Shown: positions 7,818 to 15,848, counted from the stretch's first letter. The stretch is DNA of 45,895 nucleotides from Elusimicrobiota bacterium (GCA_026388115.1 JAPLKK010000242.1:1-45895), one strand, 5' to 3'. Made by a program: numbers and translations. The notes: generated by a model not told the origin, from the sequence alone.

Positions 7818-8963
7818 CTAAGCCGTAGGCTGCGCGCCCTGTCGCGGCGCGGTCCTGGCTTCGAGCGCGATGCGCTCCTGCGTGGCCTCGTCGAAGAGGT
7901 GGAGGCGGCCGGGATTGAACGCGATGGACACCCGGTCGCCCGGCGCGCCCGCGAAGGAGGCGTCCACGGTGGCCAGGAGCTTCCCTTTCCCGGCCTTGAG
8001 GTGGAGGTTCTTGCGGTGTCCCAACAGCTCCACCACCTCGACGGTCGCGAGGGCGGCGTCCTTGGGTTCCGTCTGCATGACGTAGACGTCGTCCGGGCGC
8101 ACGCCTAGCACCGCCGGCCGCGGCTTGCCGTCCAGCAGAGCCTTGCGCAGTTCGCCGTCCACCAGAGGGGGGAGGTCCACGCTCATCACATCGTCCTTGA
8201 AGCGCGGGCCCTCGCCGATGTCGCTGAACGCCCCTCGCACGAAGTTCATGGTGGGGCTGCCGATGAAGCCCGCGACGAAGCGGTTGGCGGGGCGGCAGAA
8301 GACCTCCTCGGGAGGGCCCATCTGCTGGATGCGGCCGCCGTTGACGACGGCCATGCGCGAGCCGAGGGTCATCGCTTCGACTTGGTCGTGGGTGACGTAG
8401 ATGATGGTGGTCTGCAGGCGCTGGTGGAGCTTGGCGATCTCGATGCGCATCTCCTCGCGCAGCTTGGCGTCGAGGTTGCTGAGCGGCTCGTCGAACAGGA
8501 ACACCTTCGGCTTGCGCACGATGGCGCGGCCGATGGCGACGCGCTGGCGCTGGCCGCCGGAGAGCTGGCTGGGCTTGCGCTTGAGCAGGGGCTGTATCTG
8601 GAGGATGTTCGCCGCGTCTTTCACGCGCGCGTCGATCTGGCTCTTCGGGAGCTTCCTCAGCCGCAGGCCGAAGCTCATGTTCTGCTCGACCGTCATGTGC
8701 GGGTACAACGCGTAATCTTGGAACACCATCGCGATCTCGCGCTCGCGGGGCGGCAGGTGGTTGACGATCGCGCCGTCGATGACGATCTCGCCTTCGGTGC
8801 ATTCCTCGAGGCCCGCGATCATGCGCAAGAGCGTGCTCTTGCCGCAGCCCGACGGCCCGACCAGGATCATGAACTCGCGGTCGGCGATGTCGAGGCTCAC
8901 GTCGTGGAGCACCTCGGTGTCCTTGTACCGCTTGGTGATCTTGCGCAAAGAGACGGAAGCCAT
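7818..8963 (-). CDS. sugar ABC transporter ATPase (MalK/MsmX/UgpC type)
   Basis: 381 residues from ATG 8963; longer frames upstream run through the permease gene out of frame. Walker A GPSGCGKST (residues 36-44), Q-loop MVFQDYALYPHMT, signature LSGGQRQRVAIGRA, Walker B VFLFDEPLSNLDAKL and the H-loop YVTHDQVEAM are intact. After about residue 240 comes the regulatory TOBE/MalK-type domain (VLGVRPDDV, VEVVELLGHRKNL, SIAFNPGRLHLFD). It energises uptake of a carbohydrate through the two permeases encoded just upstream, with only 2 bp between the genes. The neighbouring secreted alpha-amylase makes maltodextrin the likely substrate, by inference. Confidence 0.93.
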   Translation of the reverse strand: MASVSLRKITKRYKDTEVLHDVSLDIADREFMILVGPSGCGKSTLLRMIAGLEECTEGEIVIDGAIVNHLPPREREIAMVFQDYALYPHMTVEQNMSFGLRLRKLPKSQIDARVKDAANILQIQPLLKRKPSQLSGGQRQRVAIGRAIVRKPKVFLFDEPLSNLDAKLREEMRIEIAKLHQRLQTTIIYVTHDQVEAMTLGSRMAVVNGGRIQQMGPPEEVFCRPANRFVAGFIGSPTMNFVRGAFSDIGEGPRFKDDVMSVDLPPLVDGELRKALLDGKPRPAVLGVRPDDVYVMQTEPKDAALATVEVVELLGHRKNLHLKAGKGKLLATVDASFAGAPGDRVSIAFNPGRLHLFDEATQERIALEARTAPRQGAQPTA

Positions 8964-8965
8964 AT

Positions 8966-9847
8966 CTACCCCTTGACCCCTCCGAGCGTGAGCCCGGAGA
9001 TCAGCCATTTCGACGAATAAAGGAAGACGCCCAGCACCGGGATCGTGACCAGGATGGAGGCCGCCGCGAACATGCCCCATTGGGTCAGGTACTGGCCTTG
9101 CAGCTCGAACAGTCCCAAGGTCCAGGTGTACATGCGCGCGTCGGTGAGCACGACCCGCGCCACCAGGTACTCGTTCCAGGCCTGGGTGAAATTGAACAGG
9201 AAGGCGATGGCCAAGGCCGGCGTGGATAAGGGCAGGATGATCCTGATGAAGGCGCCGAAGCGGGTCGTGCCGTCGACGAGGGCGGCCTCCTCCAGGGACT
9301 TCGGGATCGTGTCGTAGTAGCCCTTGAGGATCCAGATGCTGAAGGGGAGCGAGGTGACGGAGTAGGCGATGATCATGCCGAGGTAGGTGTTGATGAGCCC
9401 GAGCTTCATGATCATCAAGAAGAGGGGCAGGAGCAGCATCGCGGCCGGGATCATCTCGTTGCCCAAGAGCAGGGTGAGCCCGGTCTTGTGCCCCGGGAAC
9501 CGGAAGCGGGAGAAGGCGTAGGCCGCCGCGGCGGCGAGGCTCACGCCGATGGCCGAGGTCGCGCAGGTGATGATGAGGGAGTTCCACAGCCAGAAGAGGA
9601 AGTTCGTCTCATGCAGGACCTTCATATAGGAGAGGAAGCTCGCGCCGGCCGGGATGAGGGAGAGGTCGGTCGAGATGATGCGGTCCCCGGGCCGCAGAGA
9701 GACCGAGAAGATGCGCAGGAGAGGGTAGACGCTCAGCAGGACGTAGAAGACCAGGCCCACGTGCACGGCGGCGAGCGCCGCCCGTTCCCTGAACCGATGG
9801 GCCTTGAGCGCCTTCTGGTAGACGGCCCTCGCGTCAGTCTCGTTCAT
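8966..9847 (-). CDS. malG: MalG-type sugar ABC permease
   Basis: 293 residues with six membrane segments: one near 25-45, followed by five between about 90 and 290. The ATPase-coupling EAA loop is clear (EEAALVDGTTRFGAF followed by IILPLSTPA). The C-terminus WLISGLTLGGVKG closely follows the MalG pattern. It forms the inner-membrane channel with the MalF-like partner. Its start at 9847 overlaps the malF-like stop by 14 bp, so translation is coupled. Substrate is inferred as maltodextrin from the adjacent amylase; other oligosaccharides are possible. Confidence 0.92.
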   Translation of the reverse strand: MNETDARAVYQKALKAHRFRERAALAAVHVGLVFYVLLSVYPLLRIFSVSLRPGDRIISTDLSLIPAGASFLSYMKVLHETNFLFWLWNSLIITCATSAIGVSLAAAAAYAFSRFRFPGHKTGLTLLLGNEMIPAAMLLLPLFLMIMKLGLINTYLGMIIAYSVTSLPFSIWILKGYYDTIPKSLEEAALVDGTTRFGAFIRIILPLSTPALAIAFLFNFTQAWNEYLVARVVLTDARMYTWTLGLFELQGQYLTQWGMFAAASILVTIPVLGVFLYSSKWLISGLTLGGVKG

Positions 9848-10994
9848 AGACCGATTCCGTTCCGCGCGTCCACTTGAGCCACGCCATGGCGAAAGCGAAG
9901 AGGATGAAGAAGATGACGATGGCGAAGGCGGCGCTGTAGCTGTAGCGGTAGAAGCTGAAGGAGGCCTTGTAGAGGGCGGACACCATGATGTCCGCGTCCT
10001 CGGTCCCGCCCGCTTGGCCGGTCACGAGGTAGATCACGTTGATGTTGTTGAACGTCCAGACGGTCCCCAGCGTCACCGCCGGGGCGAGCACCGGCTTGAT
10101 CAGGGGCAGGGTGATCATCCGGAACTGCTGGAAGGCGGAGGCTCCGTACTGCAGGCCGCCGAGGATCACCACCATCATGAACGGGATGCCGAGCCAGATG
10201 TTGATGACGGAGCAGGTCAGGAACGGGTGCTGGGTCAGCCACTGTATCGGATGAAGGCCGGCCTTGCCCAGGAGGGGCAGCCAATCGATCGCCCGCTGGA
10301 TCGTGATGTTGATGAAGCCGTACTGCGAGTGGAACTCGCCCCGCATCGCGAGGACCGCGACGACCTGCGGCATCGCCCAGGGGATGATGAGGAAGGTGCG
10401 GTAGATGCCCTTGAGCTTGATCTTGTGGTTGAGCAGGAGCGCCAGCGCGAAGCCGCCGGTCACGTGGAAGAAGACGTTGATGAACGTCCACCAGATCGTG
10501 CGCAAGAACAGCTGCCAGAAGCTCACCTCGGAGAGAGGCGAGGAGGTGAAGACCTTGACGAAATGCTTGATGCCCACGAACGGCAGCGCCCCGGTCCGGC
10601 TCCACTGCATGATCGTCGTGAGCTTCAGGTCGTGGAAGGACAGGTATACCTCGAAGCAGAGGGGGTAGATGATGAGGAGGGTGAGGCCCAGGATCGCCGG
10701 GGCGAGCATCATGTAGGCCAGGGCGTAGCGCCCGCGCAGGCGGATGAATCCGAAGGCGAGCGCGGTCTCGACCATGGCGGCGGCCAGGCCGAGCTCGAAG
10801 AACCGGTCCGGCGCCCATAGGCGCGCGGCTCCGAGGCCGGCCGCCGCGGCGGCCAGGACGCAGGCCGGCAGGAACCAGCGGCGGTCGTAGAGGTGGAAAT
10901 GAACGTAGAGATAGGCTTCCAGGAGCGCGATGGCGAAGAAGATGACGGCGACGAAGCGCGCGACCTCGATGATGGAGCCGAGCAGGGCCGTCAT
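9834..10994 (-). CDS. malF: MalF-type sugar ABC permease
   Basis: 386 residues from ATG 10994, which overlaps the binding-protein stop (ATGA). The first 100 residues hold three extra hydrophobic segments (AVIFFAIALLEAYLYVHF and two Ala/Leu-rich stretches), as MalF proteins often have N-terminal membrane additions. The core begins at YALAYMMLAPAILGLTLL. The coupling loop is FQQFRMITLPLIKPVLAP, with GASA before it in place of the usual EAA, so the motif is relaxed. The large periplasmic P2 loop of enterobacterial MalF is absent. It partners with the downstream MalG-like permease and the ATPase. Confidence 0.9.
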   Translation of the reverse strand: MTALLGSIIEVARFVAVIFFAIALLEAYLYVHFHLYDRRWFLPACVLAAAAAGLGAARLWAPDRFFELGLAAAMVETALAFGFIRLRGRYALAYMMLAPAILGLTLLIIYPLCFEVYLSFHDLKLTTIMQWSRTGALPFVGIKHFVKVFTSSPLSEVSFWQLFLRTIWWTFINVFFHVTGGFALALLLNHKIKLKGIYRTFLIIPWAMPQVVAVLAMRGEFHSQYGFINITIQRAIDWLPLLGKAGLHPIQWLTQHPFLTCSVINIWLGIPFMMVVILGGLQYGASAFQQFRMITLPLIKPVLAPAVTLGTVWTFNNINVIYLVTGQAGGTEDADIMVSALYKASFSFYRYSYSAAFAIVIFFILFAFAMAWLKWTRGTESVYERD

Positions 10995-12222
10995 TCGTTC
11001 ATCTCCGCGATCTTCGCGACGGCCTCTTTCTGCATCTTCGCGGCGGCCTGGTCGGACGTGAGCTGTCCGGCCAGCACCCTGCCGTAGAGCGGCCGCATCG
11101 CGTCCCAGACGGCGCGCATCTCGGTGGCCACATGGGCTTGCCGACGAGTATCTGCTCCATCGAGGCTCTGAGGAGGGGGTCGCCCATGACCTCTTTGGAC
11201 CTCGCGGCGCGGGTAAGCGACGGCAGGCGGCCAAGGGTCTTCACCTGGGCGAGCTGGGGGCCGTCGCTGACGGCGTACTCGACGAAGCGGCGCACCAGCT
11301 CGAGCTTGTCGCCCTTGAGGGCGGAGCTGAGGAGGAAGTACTTGCCGCTCACCATGGGCGCGGGCCAGCGGCCGGTCGCCGAGAGCTTGGGCATCTTCGC
11401 GATGCCGAGGTCCTTGCCCAGCTGCTTCTCGTAGGTCGAGATCGCCCAATCGCCGTCGATGATGAAGGCGACCTTCTGCTCCTTGAAGAGGGCGTTGATG
11501 CAGTTGACGTCGCACTCGTTGGGGATGTGCTTCTTGCGCCTCAAGTCGAGGACGAAGTCGAGCGCGTTGCGCATCGCCGGGGTGTCCAGCGTGGGCGTCC
11601 TGCCGTCGATCGGCCAGCCGCCGAAGGCTCCGAGCCACGGCGTGAGCCAGTAGGGCTCGCCCAGGAAGAAGGCCCAGCAGCTCGACAGCTTGTACTCCGC
11701 CGCGCGGGCGTCGCACCAGCGGGACAGCTCGTCGGTGGTCTCCGGAGCGGTCTTCGCGTACCGCTTGTTGTAGAAGAACAGGAGGTGGTTGCCGTTGGAG
11801 AGGGGGACGCCCCAGGAGTGCCCGTCCAGCGTGATCGCCTCCACGACGGGCTTGTTGAAGCGCGTCATGTCGAAGATGCCCTCGACCGGAAGGATGAAGC
11901 CGGAGATCGAGTAGATGCCCGCGGGGTCCGGCGGGCTGAGCAGCAGGTCGGGCGGGTTGCCCGCGATGGAGGCGGTCTGGAACTGCTGGCGCTGGTCCTC
12001 GGTGTGGTAATGCGTGCGGACGAACTTCACGTCGGCGTTGCCGGGCAGCTTCTTGAAGCCGTCGAAGAGGGAGTCGAGGAACGGGGCGACGAAGTTGTCT
12101 TCCTGCTCCCAGAAGACGATGGTGCGGGCGGCCTCCGCCTTCTGCCCGCCTCTTGAGCAGCCGGCGGCGGCGAGCGCGCATAGCACCGCAAGGAGTGCCG
12201 GGAAGACGCGCCGCTCGGACAT
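10991..12222 (-). CDS. maltodextrin-type ABC substrate-binding lipoprotein, interrupted by a frameshift
   Basis: Start ATG 12222 gives a lipoprotein signal (LLAVLCALAAAGCSRGG, lipobox AAGC). The body fits family 1 solute-binding proteins: IVFWEQED, PDLLLSPPDPAG, SWGVPLSNGNHLLFFYNK, VAFIIDGDWAIS and LVRRFVEYAVSD. After ILVGKPM, near 11131-11134, the frame changes. The rest of the family's C-terminus (ATEMRAVWDAMRPLYGR, then AAAKMQKEAVAKI) continues in the next frame to the stop at 10991. Adding one base restores a 410-residue protein of normal length, and the restored end overlaps malF by ATGA, as expected of an intact operon. An assembly error is the simplest reading; a true pseudogene is less likely because everything around is intact. 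A leaderless promoter lies just upstream. Confidence 0.85.
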
Positions 12223-12230
12223 GTGCCGGG

Positions 12231-12258
12231 ATTCTACCAATTACGCCCTTAAACCCAA
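12231..12258 (-). promoter_or_regulatory. promoter of the sugar ABC operon, leaderless
   Basis: On the minus strand TTGGGT (12258-12253), a 16-bp spacer and TAGAAT (12236-12231). The -10 ends 8 nt before the ATG at 12222, so the transcript probably begins at or within a few bases of the start codon; no Shine-Dalgarno is present. Confidence 0.5.
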
Positions 12259-12275
12259 GCGTTTCGTCTAGGTCC

Positions 12276-12285
12276 TTGGGCCCAA
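12276..12285. promoter_or_regulatory. 10-bp palindrome in the divergent ABC/amylase spacer (candidate operator)
   Basis: TTGGGCCCAA is a perfect palindrome near the middle of the 123-bp spacer between the divergent sugar-uptake and amylase genes, about 20 bp upstream of the ABC operon's -35. A sugar-responsive repressor site would fit, but no regulator gene is nearby and the site is short. Confidence 0.25.
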
Positions 12286-12330
12286 ACGACATAGGCCCTC
12301 TGGGCCCTCGCCAACCCCGCCTGAATAGCC

Positions 12331-12336
12331 TATATT
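12331..12336 (+). promoter_or_regulatory. -10 box (TATATT) of amylase gene, leaderless start
   Basis: TATATT ends 9 nt before the ATG at 12346. No -35 match or Shine-Dalgarno is seen, which would fit an activator-dependent leaderless promoter. Confidence 0.4.
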
Positions 12337-12345
12337 CTTCGCTGA

Positions 12346-13704
12346 ATGGTCCAGGCGTTCCTGTCATTGGCGCTGGCCCTGTCGGTTTGGGCCGGCAGCG
12401 CGCGTCTTGATTCCGGCGATACCAAGGCATGGCCGCAGCTGCAGGACCAGGCCTCCCAGCTCGGCGCCCAGCCGGCTGAAGTTCCCTCGATCTCGGCCCT
12501 CTCGACTCACCACCGCCGCGTCGGCGGGTCCGGCAACGCTTCCTCCGGCGACGGTGCGGTCATGCTGCAGGGATTCCACTGGACCTCGTGGCAGGCGGCG
12601 CCTTGGTGGGATGTCATCGCGGGCAAGGCGGGCGACATCGCGAGCTCGGGCATCAACCTCGTCTGGCTGCCGCCGTCCTCCGACGCCGCCAGCAACGAGG
12701 GCTACATCCCGCGGCGGTGGTACGTGCAGGATTCCAAGTACGGGACCAAGGCTCAGCTCCAGAAGGCCATCGGGGCCCTGCACGGCGGCGGCGTGAAGGT
12801 GCTGGCGGACATCGTCATCAACCACCGCGTCGGCTCGGGCGGCTGGGCCAATTTCACGGAGCCGGCCTGGGGCCCCGAGGCGGTCTGCTCCGACGACGAG
12901 TGGGCGGGAGCGAAGGGGCACCCGGACACGGGCAAGAGCGTGCCGTACTCCCGCGACATAGACCATACGCAGCCCTTCGTTCAGAAGGACACCAAGGACT
13001 GGATGAACTGGCTCAAGACCGAGATCGGCTACGACGGCTGGCGCTACGATTTCGTGCGCGGCTTCGGCACGCAATACTTGGCGATGTACAACGACGCGAC
13101 CTCGCCCGCCTTCGCCGTGGCCGAGATCTGGGACGATTTCGACATCAACAACGTGAACGCGCACCGCCAGCGGTTGGCCGACTACATCGACTCGGTGGGC
13201 GGGCGGATCGCCGCCTTCGACTTCACGACCAAGGCGGTCCTCCAGCAGGCGGTCAGCTCCAACGAGTACTGGCGCCTGAAGGACGCCCAGGGCAAGCCCG
13301 CGGGCCTCATCGGCTGGTGGCCGGCCAAGGCCGTCACCTTCCTGGACAACCACGACACGGGAGCCTCGACCGGCGGCAGCGCCCAGAACATGTGGCCGTT
13401 CCCCGGCGACCGCATCATGGAAGGCTACGCCTATATCCTCACCCACCCGGGCGTGCCGTGCGTGTACTGGCCGCATTTCTACGATTGGGGCCTGCACGAC
13501 CAGATCAAGGCCCTCATCGGCGTTCGCAAATCCGCGGGAATCACCTCGACCAGCACGGTCGCCGTGCAGGTCGCCGACGGCCTCCGCTACGCCGCGATCG
13601 TCGACGGCAAGCTCGCCGTCAAGATCGGCCCCGGCGATTGGGCTCCGGGACAAGACTGGGACCTCGCCGCCTCCGGCAAGAACTACGCGGTCTGGACGCG
13701 GTAA
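12346..13704 (+). CDS. secreted plant-type alpha-amylase (GH13)
   Basis: 452 residues with a signal peptide (FLSLALALSVWAGSA) and a pro-like stretch to about residue 65. The barrel is typical of the plant/barley-like GH13_6 group: MLQGFHWTSWQ, GINLVWLPPSSDAASNEGY, ADIVINHRVG, then the catalytic regions GWRYDFVRGF (nucleophile Asp), FAVAEIWDDF (acid/base Glu) and TFLDNHDTGAST (third Asp). The end has the family features ILTHPGVPCVYWPHF, DWGLHDQIKALIG, and a small C-terminal beta domain finishing NYAVWTR. It should hydrolyse alpha-1,4-glucans outside the cell or in the periplasm, feeding the divergent ABC importer. All three catalytic acids are present. Plant-type amylases are uncommon in bacteria but known; the catalytic assignment is firm. 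Confidence 0.93.
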   Translation: MVQAFLSLALALSVWAGSARLDSGDTKAWPQLQDQASQLGAQPAEVPSISALSTHHRRVGGSGNASSGDGAVMLQGFHWTSWQAAPWWDVIAGKAGDIASSGINLVWLPPSSDAASNEGYIPRRWYVQDSKYGTKAQLQKAIGALHGGGVKVLADIVINHRVGSGGWANFTEPAWGPEAVCSDDEWAGAKGHPDTGKSVPYSRDIDHTQPFVQKDTKDWMNWLKTEIGYDGWRYDFVRGFGTQYLAMYNDATSPAFAVAEIWDDFDINNVNAHRQRLADYIDSVGGRIAAFDFTTKAVLQQAVSSNEYWRLKDAQGKPAGLIGWWPAKAVTFLDNHDTGASTGGSAQNMWPFPGDRIMEGYAYILTHPGVPCVYWPHFYDWGLHDQIKALIGVRKSAGITSTSTVAVQVADGLRYAAIVDGKLAVKIGPGDWAPGQDWDLAASGKNYAVWTR

Positions 13705-13715
13705 TCCTCCTGCCA

Positions 13716-13745
13716 TTGACAGCGCAACGTTTTCCCGGCTATTTT
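13716..13745 (+). promoter_or_regulatory. promoter of ftsX: TTGACA-18-TATTTT
   Basis: Consensus -35 TTGACA (13716-13721), 18-bp spacer, TATTTT (13740-13745). Initiation 7-8 nt later would fall on the GTG at 13753, giving a leaderless mRNA. This is the clearest case in the window because both boxes are good and no Shine-Dalgarno precedes the start. Confidence 0.7.
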
Positions 13746-13752
13746 GTCTGAA

Positions 13753-14544
13753 GTGAGAAGCGTTTCCGCGAAAAACCTCTTCGTGGCCGCGCTCGCCGGT
13801 CTTCTATGCGGGACGGCGGGAGAGACTCTGCTTTTCCTGGAGGCTCAAGTGCGGCGGCTGGAGCGGTCCCTGGCCGATGAGTTCCGCATCGTGCTCTTCT
13901 CGGCCGGCGAGATGAAAGACGCCGAGCGCGCCGGCGTCGAGGCGTTGTTGCGCAAGCTCCCGGGCACCGATCAGGCCCGCTTCATCTCCCGCGACGAGTC
14001 GCTGGAGCGCCTGCGCCGCCAAGACCCGGAGCTGGTCCGGGCCGTGGCCCTGCTGGGCGAGAACCCCTTGCAGTCCGCGTGGGAGGTGTCGTTGACGCCC
14101 GAGGCGATGGGCGGCGCCGGGGAATGGGCCGAGAAGGCGGCGCGCATCCCGAAGGTGGGCGATATCCGCTTCAAGCCGATGCAGGTGCACGCCGCCGTGC
14201 GCTGCCAGTTCTACGCGCGCTTCTTGCACTTGGCACTCAGCCTCCTGGCCTTCTTCTGGCTCGCCGGCGCCGCCGCCGCCTTGTGGGCGGCCTTGAGCTG
14301 GCCCGAGGCCCGGGGGGTCCTCGAAAATCTTCTGCCCCGCCTCGCCATGGCCGGCGTCGGCGCGGCGGGGGGGATGGGCATCGTGTTCCTCGCCACCCTC
14401 CCGCTGAAGTCGTCGCCGCTGGCCTGGGCCGCTCCGACGGAGGCCGCGCAGGGCCTTTTGTTCGTTGCGGGGCTCTTCGGTTCTCTCTTCGCTTGGGACT
14501 GGGTTCACGCGTCGCATCCGCACCACGCGGCCCACCCGCACTAA
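13753..14544 (+). CDS. ftsX: FtsX-like cell-division membrane protein
   Basis: 263 residues from GTG 13753 (a TTG nine bases upstream is possible, but the promoter geometry favours GTG). TM1 is near residues 9-27. An extracytoplasmic domain of about 130 residues follows, with the FtsX-type alternation EFRIVLFSAGEM, RFISRDESLERLR and PLQSAWEVSL. Three further membrane segments lie around 155-175, 195-215 and 230-250. The tail is His-rich (HPHHAAHPH). FtsX with the FtsE ATPase transmits a signal across the membrane to activate a peptidoglycan hydrolase, normally through the EnvC-like protein encoded immediately after it, as here. No ftsE is visible; the upstream neighbour is the unrelated amylase. 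The stop TAA shares its last base with the next gene's ATG. Confidence 0.85.
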   Translation: MRSVSAKNLFVAALAGLLCGTAGETLLFLEAQVRRLERSLADEFRIVLFSAGEMKDAERAGVEALLRKLPGTDQARFISRDESLERLRRQDPELVRAVALLGENPLQSAWEVSLTPEAMGGAGEWAEKAARIPKVGDIRFKPMQVHAAVRCQFYARFLHLALSLLAFFWLAGAAAALWAALSWPEARGVLENLLPRLAMAGVGAAGGMGIVFLATLPLKSSPLAWAAPTEAAQGLLFVAGLFGSLFAWDWVHASHPHHAAHPH

Positions 14545-15737
14545 TGGTGGTGACAGCCATCAACTTATTCAACTTTCTCGACTCGAGAAAGTTGAATAAG
14601 TTGATGGCTGTCACCTTGCTGTTTTTCGCGCCGCGGGCCGGCGCGGAGGACCTCGCGGCCAAGCGCCAAGAGCTCATCGACGTGCAGAAGCAGCTCGAGA
14701 CGAAGAAGCGCGAGATCGACGAGGCTCGCAAGGAGGAGAACGCGCTCGAGCACGACGTTTCGCGCCTGAAGGACGCGTCCAGCGAGGCGCGCCGCCGGCT
14801 CGATGCGATACAGGAGCGTATCCGCGACGCCGAGTCGAAAAAATCGGGACTCCGCTCGCGCCTCGGCGCCCTTCATCTGGCCGAAGGCTCCTGGCGCGGG
14901 GTGCTGGCCGACGAGCTGCGCGGCTACGTGGCGTCCTCCGACGACGACGTCTCGTTCTATGGCGCGCGCGGTGTCTGGGAGGAGGAGTTCCGCCGGCAGG
15001 CGATCTTGGAGAAGCTGCACTATCTGGAGGGCGTGCGCGGCTCGCGCAAGACGACCGAGGCGGCCGAGGCGGAGGCGCGACGGGCCGCGGAGGCGCTGAA
15101 GGCCAAGGGGAAGGGGGCCAAGGCCGACAGCGACACGCGGCATAACGAGGTGCTGCGCGCCCAGCAGTCCTTGCGCGAGACGCATGGGAAGGTCGAGCAC
15201 GCCCAGAAGTCGATGCACGAGCTGCAGGATTCGGCCCTCGCGCTGGCCAGGCTCTTGCGCACCCTTGAGAAGAAATCGCCCTACCGCATCGCCGGCGAGC
15301 GCATGCCGCTGGCCGAGCCGAAGCACTCGCTGCCCTGGCCGGCCGAGGGGAAGGTCGTCTCGACGTTCGGCCGGCATCCGGTCAAGGAGTTCGGCACGGT
15401 GATGATCAGCCAGGGCATTCGCATCGCCACCGGCGCCGGCGCGCCGGTGACGCCCGTGAAGGCGGGCAAGGTGATCTTCGCCGGCCTGTTCCGCTCCTAC
15501 GGCCAGGTGCTCATCGTCGACCACGGACAGGCGTTCTATACGATCTATGGGCAGTTGGGCGAGCTCAAGAGCCGAAAGGGCGAGGACGTCACGCCGGAGG
15601 AGCCGATGGCGGCGGCGGGGGCTCCCTCGCCGCGTCCGGGAGAGCCGGCCGTCGAGAGCGGCGGCGTCGTGTATTTCGAGCTGCGCCAAAGCGGCGAGGC
15701 TCTCGACCCCATGGAATGGCTGCAGCCTGCGCCGTGA
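14544..15737 (+). CDS. EnvC-like murein hydrolase activator (coiled coil + degenerate LytM)
   Basis: 397 residues from ATG 14544, which overlaps the ftsX stop by one base. Residues 2-24 are encoded by a perfect 67-bp palindrome; the hydrophobic core TLLFFAPRAGA then completes a signal peptide. An ATG inside the palindrome (14604) would give a compact alternative starting MAVTLLFF. Residues about 40-270 are a long coiled coil rich in Glu, Lys and Arg. The C-terminal M23/LytM domain (from WPAEGKVVSTFGRHP) lacks the zinc ligands: QGIRIATG replaces the His/Asp motif and YTIYGQL the HxH, while YFELRQ is kept. That pattern fits an activator such as EnvC, not an active endopeptidase. The neighbours ftsX and ctpA agree. 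Confidence 0.85.
   Translation: MVVTAINLFNFLDSRKLNKLMAVTLLFFAPRAGAEDLAAKRQELIDVQKQLETKKREIDEARKEENALEHDVSRLKDASSEARRRLDAIQERIRDAESKKSGLRSRLGALHLAEGSWRGVLADELRGYVASSDDDVSFYGARGVWEEEFRRQAILEKLHYLEGVRGSRKTTEAAEAEARRAAEALKAKGKGAKADSDTRHNEVLRAQQSLRETHGKVEHAQKSMHELQDSALALARLLRTLEKKSPYRIAGERMPLAEPKHSLPWPAEGKVVSTFGRHPVKEFGTVMISQGIRIATGAGAPVTPVKAGKVIFAGLFRSYGQVLIVDHGQAFYTIYGQLGELKSRKGEDVTPEEPMAAAGAPSPRPGEPAVESGGVVYFELRQSGEALDPMEWLQPAP
14549..14615. repeat. perfect 67-bp palindrome inside the envC-like start
   Basis: Two 33-bp arms, exact reverse complements, around a single central C. The ends are GGTGACAGCC and GGCTGTCACC; the middle is AT-rich, unlike the flanking GC-rich DNA. It is fully translated, giving V-T-A at its start and A-V-T at its end. 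Same length, ends and reading frame as the element at 34255. The middle resembles the element at 15757. The perfect symmetry suggests a recent origin or active maintenance. Confidence 0.9.
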
Positions 15738-15756
15738 ACCGCTTCACGGTGTCAGA

Positions 15757-15802
15757 CGTCAACTTATAGAACTTCTGTAAGCGGAAGTTCTATAAGTTGA
15801 CG
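15757..15802. repeat. 46-bp inverted repeat related to the 14549 palindrome
   Basis: Perfect 19-bp arms around an 8-nt loop (TGTAAGCG). The arm sequence CGTCAACTTATAGAACTTC lines up with ATCAACTTATTCAACTTTC of the 14549 element, and weaker similarity (GTGTCAGA) continues outward on the left. This looks like a diverged or shortened member of the same family, here in the envC-ctpA spacer. Its right arm ends in the -35 box of ctpA. Confidence 0.8.
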
Positions 15803-15824
15803 GCTGGGCGCGTCGCCCTATACT
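15797..15824 (+). promoter_or_regulatory. promoter of ctpA: TTGACG-16-TATACT
   Basis: -35 TTGACG (15797-15802) lies within the right arm of the inverted repeat; the -10 TATACT (15819-15824) lies outside it. Spacer 16 bp. A leader of about 18 nt with AAAGGGA precedes the ctpA ATG. Confidence 0.65.
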
Positions 15825-15848
15825 ACGTAGCTAAAGGGAACCGTATCC

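Noticed and set aside
11125-11140. Programmed ribosomal frameshifting in the binding-protein gene or the other broken genes
   Set aside because: No slippery heptamer with downstream stimulator is seen, and the affected families are not known to use it; missing or added bases explain the breaks better.
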